DNA of 64,000 nucleotides, taken from assembly GCF_016864575.1 (NCBI RefSeq), contig NZ_CP044125.1, positions 3,144,001 through 3,208,000 on the forward strand, written 5' to 3'. A model generated the notes under the pieces. That model was not told where the DNA came from, did no database searches, and saw only the letters and a program-made list of their open reading frames with translations. The position numbers and the translations under genes are program-made. Within the stretch, counting starts at the first letter, position 1. The number at the start of each line of letters is the position of its first letter. This stretch comes from Rhizobium sp. BG4. Lineage in GTDB: Bacteria > Pseudomonadota > Alphaproteobacteria > Rhizobiales > Rhizobiaceae. Shown piece after piece: positions 24,946 through 34,059 of the stretch.

Positions 24946-27075
24946 ATGGTTGTCCGCAATTCGCGTTCGCTGCTGCTTGCTTGCACGGCGATGTTCGTTT
25001 TCGGGGCGGGGATCCCTGCCTTTTCGCAAAGCCCGGAAGAAGAGGCTGCGTCGCAGAAGACCGATCGCATTACGCCGCTGAAGAAGATCGTCGTCGGTGC
25101 CGGTCAGCGCAAGGTCGCGATCGACACGCCGCAGGCCGTTACGGTTCTCGACCAGAAGGATATCGACGACACGCAGGCGGAAACGATCGGCGACGTGTTC
25201 AGGGATGTGCCCGGCGTCTCTATCGCCGGCAGCGAGCGCGTCTTTGGTGAAGCCTTCAACATCCGCGGTATCGGTTCGACCGAAGACTCGGCTGATGGTT
25301 CGCGCATCGTCGTCAATGTCGATGGCGCCCAGAAGTTCTACGAGCAGTATCGCATGGGCTCGTTCTTCTCCGATCCGGAACTCTACAAGTCCGTCGAAGT
25401 TCTGCGCGGTCCGGCGTCCTCGACGCTCTACGGCGCGGGCGCGCTCGGCGGCGTCATCAATTTCACCACCAAGGATGCGTCCGACTTCCTGCAGGACGGC
25501 AACGACAATGCCCTGCGCCTCAAGGGCTCCTATGAGAGCAACGGCAACGGCTATCTCGCCTCGACGATCTTTGCCCACCGCTTCAACGACAGCGCCGAGT
25601 TTCTCGGCATGATCAACAAGCGCGGTTCCAGCGAGATCGAACTCGGCAATGGCACCGATCTCTCGGGCTCCGATTTCCAGTCATGGTCTGGCCTCGCCAA
25701 GACCACGTTCCATCTGGGCGACGAGCAGACGGTCAGGCTTTCCTATCAGCATTGGGATAGCGACGCGAACGATCAGGACTATGCGCAGACGGGTACGCAA
25801 TCCGCGTTCGGGACGGTGGACCGGCACGTTATCGATGATACGGCAGTCGTTAATTACGAAGATCCCTTCAGCGACAATCCCTGGCTCGATCTGAAGGCAA
25901 GCCTGTCCTACTCGAATACCAAGGTCGATCAGAGCAACGGTACGCTCGGCGGCTTCTCGAATATCATTGATGCTGATTACGGATACCAGACCTGGCAGGC
26001 GAATCTTCAGAATACGTCCGAGTTTTCTGGCGATAACTGGGTCAACTATCTGACATACGGCACGCAGCTTAGCCATCAGGAGCGCACCGCCGACTCGCCG
26101 TTCCCCGGCGGTACAACGCCCGGTGCGATCAACACGCATCCGGAAGGGACCGACAACAAGATCGGCTTGTTCGTCCAGAACGAGTTTATCTATGACGAAC
26201 GGTTGACCCTTATTGGTGGTGTTCGTGGCGATTTCGTTTGGCGCGAGCCCGGCGATTCAACGCGCGCTTACAGCAACGCCGTCGATATCGACGATCAGGC
26301 CTTCTCACCGAAGATTGCCGCTCACTACAAGCTGACGGACGAATGGGGTGTTTTCGGCTCGATCGCTCACACCGAGCGCCTGCCGACGCTTGACGAACTC
26401 TATACCTGGAGCAAGGGAACGAGCCTTGATCTGAAGAAGGAGAAGTCGAACAACTACGAAGTCGGCTTTGCCTTCAGCCATGACGATCTCTTCCAGTCGG
26501 GCGACAATATCAGCCTCAAGACGACCGCCTTCTATAACGACCTGACGAACCTCATTTCCACGACGGCGACCGGTGCTTCGTCCTACTACTACAACGTCGG
26601 CAAGGCGCGCATTTACGGTGTCGAAGTCGAGGGTGCCTACGATTCCGATTATGTCTTCGCCAAGCTCGCCTATACCGGCACGCAGGGCCAGGACCGCAGC
26701 GATGGCGTGAATTACAACAAGCCGCTGCCGACCGTTCCCGCACACAAGATCGCCTTCACGCTCGGCGGCCGTCTGCCGGATCAGGACATCGAGTACGGAA
26801 CCCGCGTAACCCACGCCTTCGAGGCGCAGAACAGCGTGCGTGGCACTGCGGCGTCGTCTGGCTCGACGGCCAATCACACGGTCGTTCCGAACCCGGATTG
26901 GACCACGGTCGATGTGTTCGCCTCGTGGCGGCCGCAGACTGGCGAGATGCAGGGCTGGCAGGTGCAGGCGAGTATCAACAACATCTTCGACCAGTACTAT
27001 CGCGAGAATACCGCTCTCGATTACGCCAAGGGCCGCACCTTCAAGGTAACGCTGACCAAGCAGCTGGATTGGTAA
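24946..27075 (+). CDS. hmuR: TonB-dependent heme/hemoglobin receptor
   Basis: 709 aa. Signal peptide (to about residue 28, PAFSQ), then a plug domain (TVLDQKDIDDTQAETIGDVFRDVPGVSIAGS...NIRGIG...VEVLRGPASSTLYGAGALGGVINF in outline) and a 22-strand-type barrel ending in ...FKVTLTKQLDW with C-terminal aromatic Trp. The barrel includes AHTERLPTLDELYTWSKG, resembling the FRAP-type segment of HmuR/ShmR heme receptors. Two IRO boxes upstream support iron-limited expression. Relatives in Sinorhizobium meliloti import heme. No hmuSTUV genes are adjacent, so the inner-membrane transporter must be elsewhere. Confidence 0.9.
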   Translation: MVVRNSRSLLLACTAMFVFGAGIPAFSQSPEEEAASQKTDRITPLKKIVVGAGQRKVAIDTPQAVTVLDQKDIDDTQAETIGDVFRDVPGVSIAGSERVFGEAFNIRGIGSTEDSADGSRIVVNVDGAQKFYEQYRMGSFFSDPELYKSVEVLRGPASSTLYGAGALGGVINFTTKDASDFLQDGNDNALRLKGSYESNGNGYLASTIFAHRFNDSAEFLGMINKRGSSEIELGNGTDLSGSDFQSWSGLAKTTFHLGDEQTVRLSYQHWDSDANDQDYAQTGTQSAFGTVDRHVIDDTAVVNYEDPFSDNPWLDLKASLSYSNTKVDQSNGTLGGFSNIIDADYGYQTWQANLQNTSEFSGDNWVNYLTYGTQLSHQERTADSPFPGGTTPGAINTHPEGTDNKIGLFVQNEFIYDERLTLIGGVRGDFVWREPGDSTRAYSNAVDIDDQAFSPKIAAHYKLTDEWGVFGSIAHTERLPTLDELYTWSKGTSLDLKKEKSNNYEVGFAFSHDDLFQSGDNISLKTTAFYNDLTNLISTTATGASSYYYNVGKARIYGVEVEGAYDSDYVFAKLAYTGTQGQDRSDGVNYNKPLPTVPAHKIAFTLGGRLPDQDIEYGTRVTHAFEAQNSVRGTAASSGSTANHTVVPNPDWTTVDVFASWRPQTGEMQGWQVQASINNIFDQYYRENTALDYAKGRTFKVTLTKQLDW

Positions 27076-27082
27076 TATCGGA

Positions 27083-27108
27083 GCCCCGCGCCATTGCCGG
27101 CGCGGGGC
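27083..27108 (+). terminator. Strong hairpin after the heme receptor
   Basis: A perfect 10-bp GC stem (GCCCCGCGCC/GGCGCGGGGC) with a 6-base loop, 8 bp past the stop codon. No T-run, so it separates the heme receptor transcript from the trp leader but may not be a classical terminator. Confidence 0.55.
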
Positions 27109-27132
27109 ATCCAACAACGTCAAAAACCGCTC

Positions 27133-27162
27133 TTGCGCTCTCCCTCATCTCACGCTAACAAT
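27133..27162 (+). promoter_or_regulatory. Candidate trpL promoter
   Basis: TTGCGC at 27133-27138 and AACAAT at 27157-27162 (18-bp spacer) place a start near 27170, the A of the trpL ATG. In S. meliloti the trpL mRNA is known to start at or very near the leader ATG. The hexamers are weak matches, so this is tentative. Confidence 0.35.
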
Positions 27163-27169
27163 TTCGCCC

Positions 27170-27214
27170 ATGAACATGTCTAAGAACATTGCAGTTTGGT
27201 GGTGGGCTCGCTGA
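27170..27214 (+). CDS. trpL: trp operon leader peptide
   Basis: Fourteen codons reading MNMSKNIAVWWWAR, with three consecutive Trp codons (27197-27205). The ending WWWAR matches the leader described in rhizobia. Ribosome stalling at the Trp codons under Trp shortage would favour an antiterminator (GGCGGC at 27215-27220 with GCCGCC at 27253-27258) over the terminator at 27252-27281. In S. meliloti the peptide and the released leader RNA also have separate roles in trans. Confidence 0.92.
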   Translation: MNMSKNIAVWWWAR

Positions 27215-27251
27215 GGCGGCCTCGACCAATCGTGTCTTCAGACGACGAGTG

Positions 27252-27281
27252 AGCCGCCCGAAACTTCGAGGCGGCTTTTTT
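27252..27281 (+). terminator. trp attenuator terminator
   Basis: AGCCGCC (27252-27258) pairs with GGCGGCT (27270-27276), continued inward by CGAA/TTCG pairs and followed by six Ts. It lies between trpL and trpE(G). Alternative pairing of its 5' arm with 27215-27220 gives the antiterminator. Confidence 0.92.
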
Positions 27282-27326
27282 GTTTTATGGCCGCCTTTCG
27301 TCCGGGCCCGATAACGGAGTGGAACT

Positions 27327-29516
27327 ATGGTTACGATCCTTCGGGATGATGGTGCGGAAATCTACGAGACCAAGGGTGGCATCTCCGTCACCCGGCAGCG
27401 GCGGCCGATCCCCTATGCCGATGCCGTCGTCTCCTATGTCGAGAAGCTCGATGAGCGCCGCGGTGCCGTCTTCTCGTCGAACTACGAATATCCGGGCCGT
27501 TACACCCGCTGGGACACCGCCGTCGTCGATCCGCCGCTCGGCATTTCCTCCTTCGGTCGCGATGTCTGGATCGAAGCCTATAACGAGCGCGGCGAAGTGC
27601 TGCTCGGCTTCGTCACCGAGCGTCTGAAGACGGTGCGCGAGCTGGAGCTCGGCGCCTCCACCGCCCGCCGCCTCGATCTCAAGGTGAAGCTGCCCGACCG
27701 GGTGTTCACCGAGGAAGAGCGTTCGAAGATGCCGACGGTGTTCACCGTGCTGCGCGCCGTCACCGATCTCTTCTATTCGCAGGCCGATGCCAGCCTCGGC
27801 CTCTACGGCGCCTTCGGCTACGACCTTGCCTTCCAGTTCGACGCGATCGACCTGAAGCTGAAGCGCCCCGACGACCAGCGCGACATGGTGCTCTACCTGC
27901 CGGACGAAATTCTCGTCGTCGACAATTACTCCGCCAAGGCCTGGGTCGATCGCTACGACTTTGCCAAGGGTGGAGTCTCGACCGAGGGCAAGCAGGGCGA
28001 TATCGCTTCCGAGCCTTTCGTGCGCACCGATGCCATTCCGCCGAAGAGCGATCATCGCCCCGGCGAATATTCGGAGCTCGTGGTCAAGGCGAAGGAGAGC
28101 TTTCGCCGCGGCGATCTGTTCGAAGTCGTGCCCGGCCAGAAGTTCATGGAGCGCTGCGACAGCAAGCCGTCCGACATTTCCAAGCGGCTGAAGGCGATCA
28201 ATCCGTCGCCCTATTCCTTCTTCATCAATCTCGGAAACCAGGAATATCTGGTCGGCGCTTCGCCCGAGATGTTCGTGCGCGTTTCCGGCCGCCGCATCGA
28301 AACCTGCCCGATCTCGGGTACGATCAAGCGCGGCGACGATCCGATCGCCGACAGCGAACAGATCCTGAAGCTCCTGAACTCCAAGAAAGACGAGTCGGAG
28401 CTGACGATGTGCTCCGACGTCGACCGCAACGACAAGAGCCGCGTCTGCGAGCCGGGTTCGGTCAAGGTCATCGGCCGCCGTCAGATCGAGATGTATTCGC
28501 GCCTGATCCATACCGTCGATCACATCGAGGGCCGCCTGCGGGACGACATGGATGCCTTCGACGGCTTCCTCAGCCACGCCTGGGCCGTCACCGTTACCGG
28601 TGCGCCGAAGCTCTGGGCGATGCGCTTCATCGAGAGCCATGAAAAGAGCCCGCGCGCCTGGTATGGCGGGGCGATCGGCATGGTCGGCTTCAATGGCGAC
28701 ATGAACACGGGCCTGACGCTGCGCACCGTGCGCATCAAGGACGGGATCGCCGAAGTCCGGGCAGGAGCAACGCTGCTCAACGATTCCATCCCCGAGGAAG
28801 AAGAAGCCGAAACCGAACTGAAGGCCTCCGCTATGCTTTCCGCCATTCGCGATGCCAAGGCCGGCAATTCCGGCAAGGTGAGCCGCGACGTCGCTGCCGT
28901 CGGCAAGGGCGTCAACATCCTGCTCATCGACCACGAGGACAGCTTCGTGCACACGCTGGCGAATTACTTCCGCCAGACGGGCGCCACGGTCTCGACCGTG
29001 CGCACGCCGGTGCCGGAGGAAATCTTCGACCGGCTGAACCCGGATCTCGTCGTGCTCTCGCCGGGACCCGGCAATCCGAAGGATTTCGACTGCAAGGCGA
29101 CGATCAAGAAGGCGCGCGCCCGCAATCTGCCGATCTTTGGCGTCTGCCTCGGCCTGCAGGCACTCGCCGAAGCTTATGGCGGCGAGCTGCGGCATCTGGC
29201 GCTGCCGATGCACGGCAAGCCGTCGCGCATCCGCGTGCTTGAGCCTGGCATTGTCTTCTCCGGCCTCTCCAAGGAAGTCACCGTCGGCCGCTACCACTCG
29301 ATCTTCGCCGATCCCTCGACCCTGCCGCGTGATTTCATGATCACCGCGGAAAGCGAGGACGGCACGATCATGGGCATCGAGCATACGAAGGAACCGATCG
29401 CCGCTGTGCAGTTCCACCCGGAATCGATCATGACGCTCGGCGGCGATGCTGGCATGCGGATGATCGAGAATGTGGTGGCGCATCTGGCGCGGAAGGCGAA
29501 GACGAAGGCGGCTTGA
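27327..29516 (+). CDS. trpE(G): Anthranilate synthase, fused TrpE-TrpG
   Basis: 729 aa. The first step of Trp synthesis, chorismate + Gln to anthranilate, in one chain. The N-terminal ~515 residues are the chorismate-binding TrpE part, with the conserved [37 protein letters not shown] and [31 protein letters not shown] regions. The C-terminal ~190 residues are a class I glutamine amidotransferase: LSPGPGNP, then [11 protein letters not shown] with the nucleophile Cys, and VQFHPESIM with the His/Glu pair. The fusion is characteristic of rhizobia and relatives. The ATG has CGGAG upstream. Controlled by the trpL attenuator. Confidence 0.96.
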   Translation: MVTILRDDGAEIYETKGGISVTRQRRPIPYADAVVSYVEKLDERRGAVFSSNYEYPGRYTRWDTAVVDPPLGISSFGRDVWIEAYNERGEVLLGFVTERLKTVRELELGASTARRLDLKVKLPDRVFTEEERSKMPTVFTVLRAVTDLFYSQADASLGLYGAFGYDLAFQFDAIDLKLKRPDDQRDMVLYLPDEILVVDNYSAKAWVDRYDFAKGGVSTEGKQGDIASEPFVRTDAIPPKSDHRPGEYSELVVKAKESFRRGDLFEVVPGQKFMERCDSKPSDISKRLKAINPSPYSFFINLGNQEYLVGASPEMFVRVSGRRIETCPISGTIKRGDDPIADSEQILKLLNSKKDESELTMCSDVDRNDKSRVCEPGSVKVIGRRQIEMYSRLIHTVDHIEGRLRDDMDAFDGFLSHAWAVTVTGAPKLWAMRFIESHEKSPRAWYGGAIGMVGFNGDMNTGLTLRTVRIKDGIAEVRAGATLLNDSIPEEEEAETELKASAMLSAIRDAKAGNSGKVSRDVAAVGKGVNILLIDHEDSFVHTLANYFRQTGATVSTVRTPVPEEIFDRLNPDLVVLSPGPGNPKDFDCKATIKKARARNLPIFGVCLGLQALAEAYGGELRHLALPMHGKPSRIRVLEPGIVFSGLSKEVTVGRYHSIFADPSTLPRDFMITAESEDGTIMGIEHTKEPIAAVQFHPESIMTLGGDAGMRMIENVVAHLARKAKTKAA

Positions 29517-29588
29517 GCCACCGATCCTGATCGGCTGCCGCCGGGATGCGGTGGCCGATCATTCCATACCTCTCCTGCGGAAGATTGC

Positions 29589-30287
29589 ATGCTCGTGAAG
29601 CTGCTTAAGGGACTGGCGATCATTGTCGTAGTGGCCGCCATCGCCGTTCTTATGGGAGTGATGATCCCGAGGCCCTGGCGCCAGCCGCCGGCGGAAACAA
29701 CCAGCGCCACCTACCGCATTCTCGTCCTCAGCAATCCCATTCACACAGATTTCGCGATCCCTGCCACGCCGGATATTCGGGAACGTTTCGGCTTTCTCGC
29801 CGATGCCGGTCTCGATACCGGCAATCCCGATGTCCGCTACGTCATCTTCGGCTGGGGCGGCCGCGCCTTCTATACGGAAACACCGACTTGGGCGGATCTG
29901 AAGCCGATGCCGGTCTTCAAGAGCCTGACGCTCGATAGCGCGGTCATGCATGTTCAGCTGGCAGGGGATATTCCGCTCGATCACCCGGATGTGACGCCGA
30001 TGGACGTCTCCGTCGCAGGCTTCGCGCGGCTTTCGGATTACATCGCCTCAAGCTTTACGGGTGGAACGGAAGAGGCCGTGCCGCTCGGCTTTTCCTATGG
30101 CCAAGGCGATGCCTTCTTCGAAGGGCAGGGTTATTTCAACGCACTGGTCGGCTGCAATACATGGACAGCTGCCGGTCTGCGAAACGCCGGGATAGCGACC
30201 GGCGTCTGGACACCGCTGCCATGGCTGCTGCGTATTTCCCTGAAGCTGCACAATCCTCCGCAGGCACTCGTTCCGGGCGGTAAGTAA
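29589..30287 (+). CDS. DUF2459 (TIGR02117) family protein
   Basis: 232 aa with one N-terminal transmembrane/signal segment (about 5-27, LLKGLAIIVVVAAIAVLMGVMI). The rest is probably periplasmic: YRILVLSNPIHTDFAIPATPD and YVIFGWGGRAFYTETPTWADLK match the family's conserved parts, and YFNALVGCNTWTAAGLRNAGI near the end contains a conserved Cys/Asn pair. Function is not known; the His and Cys suggest a hydrolase-like site. Separate from trpE(G) by 72 bp. Confidence 0.8.
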   Translation: MLVKLLKGLAIIVVVAAIAVLMGVMIPRPWRQPPAETTSATYRILVLSNPIHTDFAIPATPDIRERFGFLADAGLDTGNPDVRYVIFGWGGRAFYTETPTWADLKPMPVFKSLTLDSAVMHVQLAGDIPLDHPDVTPMDVSVAGFARLSDYIASSFTGGTEEAVPLGFSYGQGDAFFEGQGYFNALVGCNTWTAAGLRNAGIATGVWTPLPWLLRISLKLHNPPQALVPGGK

Positions 30288-30347
30288 GCGGTTGACTTAT
30301 CGCATCAAATCAGAACATTTCGCGAACAATAAATGAGGAATGTCGCC

Positions 30348-30587
30348 GTGGCCAATGCTGAGAAGTTTATCGTGCTCCCGTATCGCAAGAACCGGGGAAA
30401 TCTGGTGCCGGGCGAGATGCGGCAGGCGTCGAATGCGGTGAGCGCGGAGAAGATCGCGAGCTCCATGGCGGCGCGTTTCGTTGGCGTGGCGGCCTATGCG
30501 GTGATCGTCGATGAGGAATCCGGTGACATGTCGTCGCCGCGGCTGCTGGCGCGCCATGGCGAGATCGCCGATCTCAATCCCGCGTAA
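30348..30587 (+). CDS. Small conserved-looking hypothetical protein
   Basis: 79 aa from the GTG at 30348 (AGGAA at 9 bp upstream); an ATG at 30333 would add five residues. Reads NAEKFIVLPYRKNRGNLVPGEMRQ and AARFVGVAAYAVIVDEESGDMSSPRLLARHGEI. It resembles a family of short rhizobial proteins, but I cannot name it. Its stop is 3 bp before the DUF2161 gene, so the two form one transcription unit. Confidence 0.65.
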   Translation: MANAEKFIVLPYRKNRGNLVPGEMRQASNAVSAEKIASSMAARFVGVAAYAVIVDEESGDMSSPRLLARHGEIADLNPA

Positions 30588-30590
30588 CCG

Positions 30591-31286
30591 ATGGAAACCT
30601 CGCTCTATCTTCCGGTCAAAGCCTTCCTCGAGGCGGCAGGCTATGCCGTCAAGGGCGAGATCGGCGGCTGTGATCTCGTCGGGCTGAGCGAGGGCGATCC
30701 GACGGTGGTTGTCGTCTGCGAGCTGAAGCTCAGCTTCAATCTGGAGCTCGTGCTGCAGGCGGTGGACCGGGCGGCGATGAGCGACGAGGTGTGGATTGCC
30801 GCGCGGGTCTCCGCCAAGGGGCGGGGGCGCGAGGCGGACAAGCGATACCGCGATCTCTGCCGCAGGCTGGGGATCGGCATGCTCGGCGTTTCCGATACCG
30901 GCGAAGTCAGCGTCATCGTCTCCTCGATATCGCCGATGCCGCGGACCAATCCGAAGCGCCGGTCGCGGCTGGTGCGTGAGCATCAGCGCCGCCGTGGCGA
31001 CCCGGTTCTCGGCGGCAGCACGCGCGTGCCGCAGATGACGGCATATCGCCAGCAGGCGCTGATCTGCGCTGCGGCCCTGCAGCAGGGACTGGCGCGGCCG
31101 CGGGACATGAAGGCGCAGGCGCCGGATGCCGGGAAGATCCTGCTCGGCAATGTCTATGGCTGGTTCGAGCGGCTGGACAAGGGCGTCTATGCGCTGACGC
31201 CAGCGGGTGCCGAGGCGCTGCTTCGCTGGCCGCAGACTGTGGTCTTTGCTGCCGATAGTGCTGAGGCGCCCTCGGAAGGCGCGTGA
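30591..31286 (+). CDS. DUF2161 family, PD-(D/E)XK nuclease-like protein
   Basis: 231 aa. The N-terminal half has the restriction-endonuclease-like core: GGCDLVGLSEGDPTVVVVCELKLSF, i.e. an Asp then E-x-K (the ELK). This is typical for the PD-(D/E)XK superfamily. The C-terminal half contains a winged-helix-like segment. Relatives are annotated as putative phosphodiesterases without proven substrate. It follows the small gene by 3 bp. No methyltransferase or other defence partner is present. Confidence 0.7.
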   Translation: METSLYLPVKAFLEAAGYAVKGEIGGCDLVGLSEGDPTVVVVCELKLSFNLELVLQAVDRAAMSDEVWIAARVSAKGRGREADKRYRDLCRRLGIGMLGVSDTGEVSVIVSSISPMPRTNPKRRSRLVREHQRRRGDPVLGGSTRVPQMTAYRQQALICAAALQQGLARPRDMKAQAPDAGKILLGNVYGWFERLDKGVYALTPAGAEALLRWPQTVVFAADSAEAPSEGA

Positions 31287-31291
31287 CTTCA

Positions 31292-31314
31292 GGCGCCCCG
31301 GGCGCCGCTTTTAT
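31292..31314 (+). terminator. Weak terminator after the DUF2161 gene
   Basis: GGCGCC-CCG-GGCGCC (31292-31306) followed by GCTTTTA. Short but GC-rich and next to the stop codon at 31286. Confidence 0.45.
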
Positions 31315-31426
31315 CATTTCTTGCCATGGCCGAGGATTTGCGTCGCCCTAGCTTATCCGTCGTGAACAAAGCTGCGATGCTCGCTGGGGCCGCAATGGGT
31401 CCAGCCAAATTCCCCGAGGCTCGACC

Positions 31427-31885
31427 ATGGTTACTTTCACGCTCAATGGACAGACGAAGACTTTCGACGGCGATCCGGATACGCCGCTCCTGTGGGTCAT
31501 CCGCGATTTCGAAAAGCTGACAGGCACGAAATATGGCTGTGGCGTTGCCCAGTGCGGCGCCTGCACCGTGCATATGGATGGCTTCACCCGCCGTTCCTGC
31601 ATCACCCCGATCTCGACCGTCGACGGATCGGAGATCTTCACGATCGAGGGTGTCGAGGGCAAGGAGGCCGATGCGGTGAAGGCCGCCTGGGTGAAGATCG
31701 ACGTGCCGCAATGCGGATACTGTCAATCCGGCCAGATCATGTCGGCCGTCTCGCTGCTGCAGAACATCCCCAAACCCACCGACGAGGATATCGACGGCGC
31801 GATGGCCGGGAATATCTGTCGATGCGCCACCTACCACCGGATCCGCGCGGCCATTCACAATGCCGCCCAGTCGATGGAGGGTTGA
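31427..31885 (+). CDS. [2Fe-2S] subunit of a molybdenum hydroxylase (IorA-like)
   Basis: 152 aa. The N-terminal plant-type [2Fe-2S] cluster (CGVAQCGACTVHMDG) and a second cluster (CGYCQSGQIM ... ICRCATYHR) are both complete. This layout is that of the small subunit of isoquinoline 1-oxidoreductase and similar xanthine dehydrogenase-family enzymes. It carries electrons from the Mo-cofactor subunit to an acceptor, here likely the diheme cytochrome encoded two genes on. First gene of a three-gene module with 3- and 11-bp gaps. Confidence 0.92.
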   Translation: MVTFTLNGQTKTFDGDPDTPLLWVIRDFEKLTGTKYGCGVAQCGACTVHMDGFTRRSCITPISTVDGSEIFTIEGVEGKEADAVKAAWVKIDVPQCGYCQSGQIMSAVSLLQNIPKPTDEDIDGAMAGNICRCATYHRIRAAIHNAAQSMEG

Positions 31886-31888
31886 GCC

Positions 31889-34048
31889 ATGACCATTCAG
31901 GAGATTGCAACGACACGCCGCGGCTTTCTTGCCGGTACCGGCGGCCTGGTGATCGGCTTTGCGCTGATGCCGAAGAGCTCGGCCTTTGCCGCCGAAAAGG
32001 GTGTGCAGGCGGGCGGCGCCGACGCGCTGGTGACACTGAACACCTTCGTCAGGATCGGGACCGACGACACGGTGACGATTCTCTCCAAGCATATCGAATT
32101 CGGGCAGGGGCCGTTCACGGGTCTCGCGACGCTGGTTGCCGAAGAGCTCGATGCCGATTGGGGACAGATGCGCGCGGTGCATTCGCCGGCCGACGACAAG
32201 GTCTATGCGAACCTCGCCTTCGGCCTTCAGGGAACGGGCGGATCGTCATCGATCGCAAATTCCTACGAACAGTTCCGGCAGGCAGGCGCGACGGCGCGCG
32301 CCATGCTGGTTGCCGCTGCTGCCGACGAATGGAAGGTTCCAGCTGGCGAGATTACGGTCGAGAAAGGCCGGGTCAAGCATCCGGCCTCCGGCAAGGACAG
32401 CGGCTTCGGCGCGCTGGCGACGAAGGCCGCGGGCATCAAGCCGCCGGCAGACGTCAAGCTCAAGGATCCCTCGAAGTTCACGCTGATCGGCCAGGAGCTG
32501 CCGAAGCTCGATACGGTGTCGAAGACCAACGGGCAGGCGGTCTATACGCTGGATATCGTGCCGGACAATCTGCTCGTTGCCGTCGTCGCCCATCCGAACC
32601 ATTTCGGCGCGGCGGTGAAATCCTTCGACGATAGCGAGACCCGCAAGGTGAAAGGTGTCGTCGACGTCAAGCAGCTGCCGCAGGGCGTTGCCGTCTATGC
32701 CGACAACACCTTTGCGGCGCTGAAGGGCCGCTCCGTGCTGAAGGTCGATTGGGACCTGTCGAAGGCAGAGACGCGTTCCAGCGACCAGCTCTCGGCCGAT
32801 TATGCCAAGGCGCTCGGCGAGAAGGGGATCACCGCTTCGGAGAAAGGCGACGTCGAAAAAGCCTTCACCGATACCGGGTTGAAGACGCTGGAGGCGCAGA
32901 TCATCTTCCCGTTCCTGGCGCATGCGCCGATGGAGCCGCTCGACGCGGTGTTCATCAAGGCGGCGGACGGCAGTCTCGATGTCTATAACGGGGCGCAGTT
33001 CCCCGGCATGGACAAGGCGACAGCGGCGAAGATCACCGGCATCGATCCGGCAAAGGTGCGGCTGAACACGCAGATCACCGGCGGCAGCTTCGGGCGCAAG
33101 GCGCAATTCGGCTCGCCCTATATGCAGGAGGCGGCGTCGGTCTTCGCGGCGACCGACCAGTCGCGGCCGGTCAAGCATATGTGGACGCGCGAGGACGATA
33201 TTCGCGGCGGCTATTACCGGCCGATGTATCTCCACAAGATGCGCGGCGCCATCAATGCCGATGGCCGGATCGTTGCATGGGACCAGGCGATCGTCGGGCA
33301 GTCGATCATGGGCAAGGCCGATCTCGACAGCACCTCGGTCGAGGGCGCTTCGGACCTGCCTTATGACGTGCCGAACCTCAGGGTGGTCTCGCATAATGTG
33401 AAGCTGGCGATCCCGCCGCTCTGGTGGCGGTCGGTCGGTCACACGCATACCGGTTTTGCCGTCGAGACCTTCCTCGACGAGCTCTTCCAGATGGTCGGCA
33501 AGGATCCGGTGGAAGGGCGGCTCGAGCAGCTGACGGAGGACCCGCGCTATGCCGGTGTGCTGAAGAAGGCGGCGGAGCTGGCCGATTGGGGCGGGAAGGT
33601 CCCGGAGGGACGGCAGCGCGGCGTTGCCGTGGTCAAGAGCTTCAACACCTATGTCGGCCAGGTGGTGGAGGTTTCAGCCGGTGCCGATGGGGCGCCGCGG
33701 GTGCACAAGGTCTGGTGCGCGGTCGATTGCGGGGTGGCGATCAATCCGAATGTCATCAAGGCGCAGATGGAAGGCGGCATCGGCTATGGGCTCGGTGCGG
33801 TGCTCTTCGATGCGGTGACATTGGGTGAGGGCGGCGCGATCATGCAGTCGAACTTCCACGATTACCGCTCGATCCGCATTAACGAGATGCCGGATGTGGA
33901 AGTTGCCGTCATCAAATCCGGCGAGCCACCGACGGGGGTGGGAGAGCCGGGCGTGCCACCGGTCGGGCCGGCGACGGCCAATGCCTGGCGGCGGCTCACC
34001 GGTGCGCCGGTGCGCAGCCTGCCGATCGTTGCCGTGGCGACGAGCTGA
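31889..34048 (+). CDS. Molybdopterin-binding subunit of a periplasmic aldehyde/isoquinoline oxidoreductase (IorB-like)
   Basis: 719 aa. A twin-arginine signal is visible (TTRRGFLAGTGGLVIGFAL, residues about 9-27), so the enzyme is exported folded with its cofactor. The body shows the family's segments: KHIEFGQGPFTGLATLVAEELDADW, GTGGSSSIANSYEQFRQAGATARAML, and GSFGRKAQFGSPYMQEAA. Large-subunit length is normal. Substrate cannot be deduced: isoquinoline, aldehydes and N-heterocycles are all used by relatives. Electrons would pass through the [2Fe-2S] subunit to the downstream cytochrome. Confidence 0.9.
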   Translation: MTIQEIATTRRGFLAGTGGLVIGFALMPKSSAFAAEKGVQAGGADALVTLNTFVRIGTDDTVTILSKHIEFGQGPFTGLATLVAEELDADWGQMRAVHSPADDKVYANLAFGLQGTGGSSSIANSYEQFRQAGATARAMLVAAAADEWKVPAGEITVEKGRVKHPASGKDSGFGALATKAAGIKPPADVKLKDPSKFTLIGQELPKLDTVSKTNGQAVYTLDIVPDNLLVAVVAHPNHFGAAVKSFDDSETRKVKGVVDVKQLPQGVAVYADNTFAALKGRSVLKVDWDLSKAETRSSDQLSADYAKALGEKGITASEKGDVEKAFTDTGLKTLEAQIIFPFLAHAPMEPLDAVFIKAADGSLDVYNGAQFPGMDKATAAKITGIDPAKVRLNTQITGGSFGRKAQFGSPYMQEAASVFAATDQSRPVKHMWTREDDIRGGYYRPMYLHKMRGAINADGRIVAWDQAIVGQSIMGKADLDSTSVEGASDLPYDVPNLRVVSHNVKLAIPPLWWRSVGHTHTGFAVETFLDELFQMVGKDPVEGRLEQLTEDPRYAGVLKKAAELADWGGKVPEGRQRGVAVVKSFNTYVGQVVEVSAGADGAPRVHKVWCAVDCGVAINPNVIKAQMEGGIGYGLGAVLFDAVTLGEGGAIMQSNFHDYRSIRINEMPDVEVAVIKSGEPPTGVGEPGVPPVGPATANAWRRLTGAPVRSLPIVAVATS

Positions 34049-34059
34049 GGGAGGCCGGT

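Noticed and set aside
27285..29483. 732-codon minus-strand ORF opposite trpE(G)
   Set aside because: Antisense shadow of an unmistakable anthranilate synthase; the product shows no domain and has biased composition.
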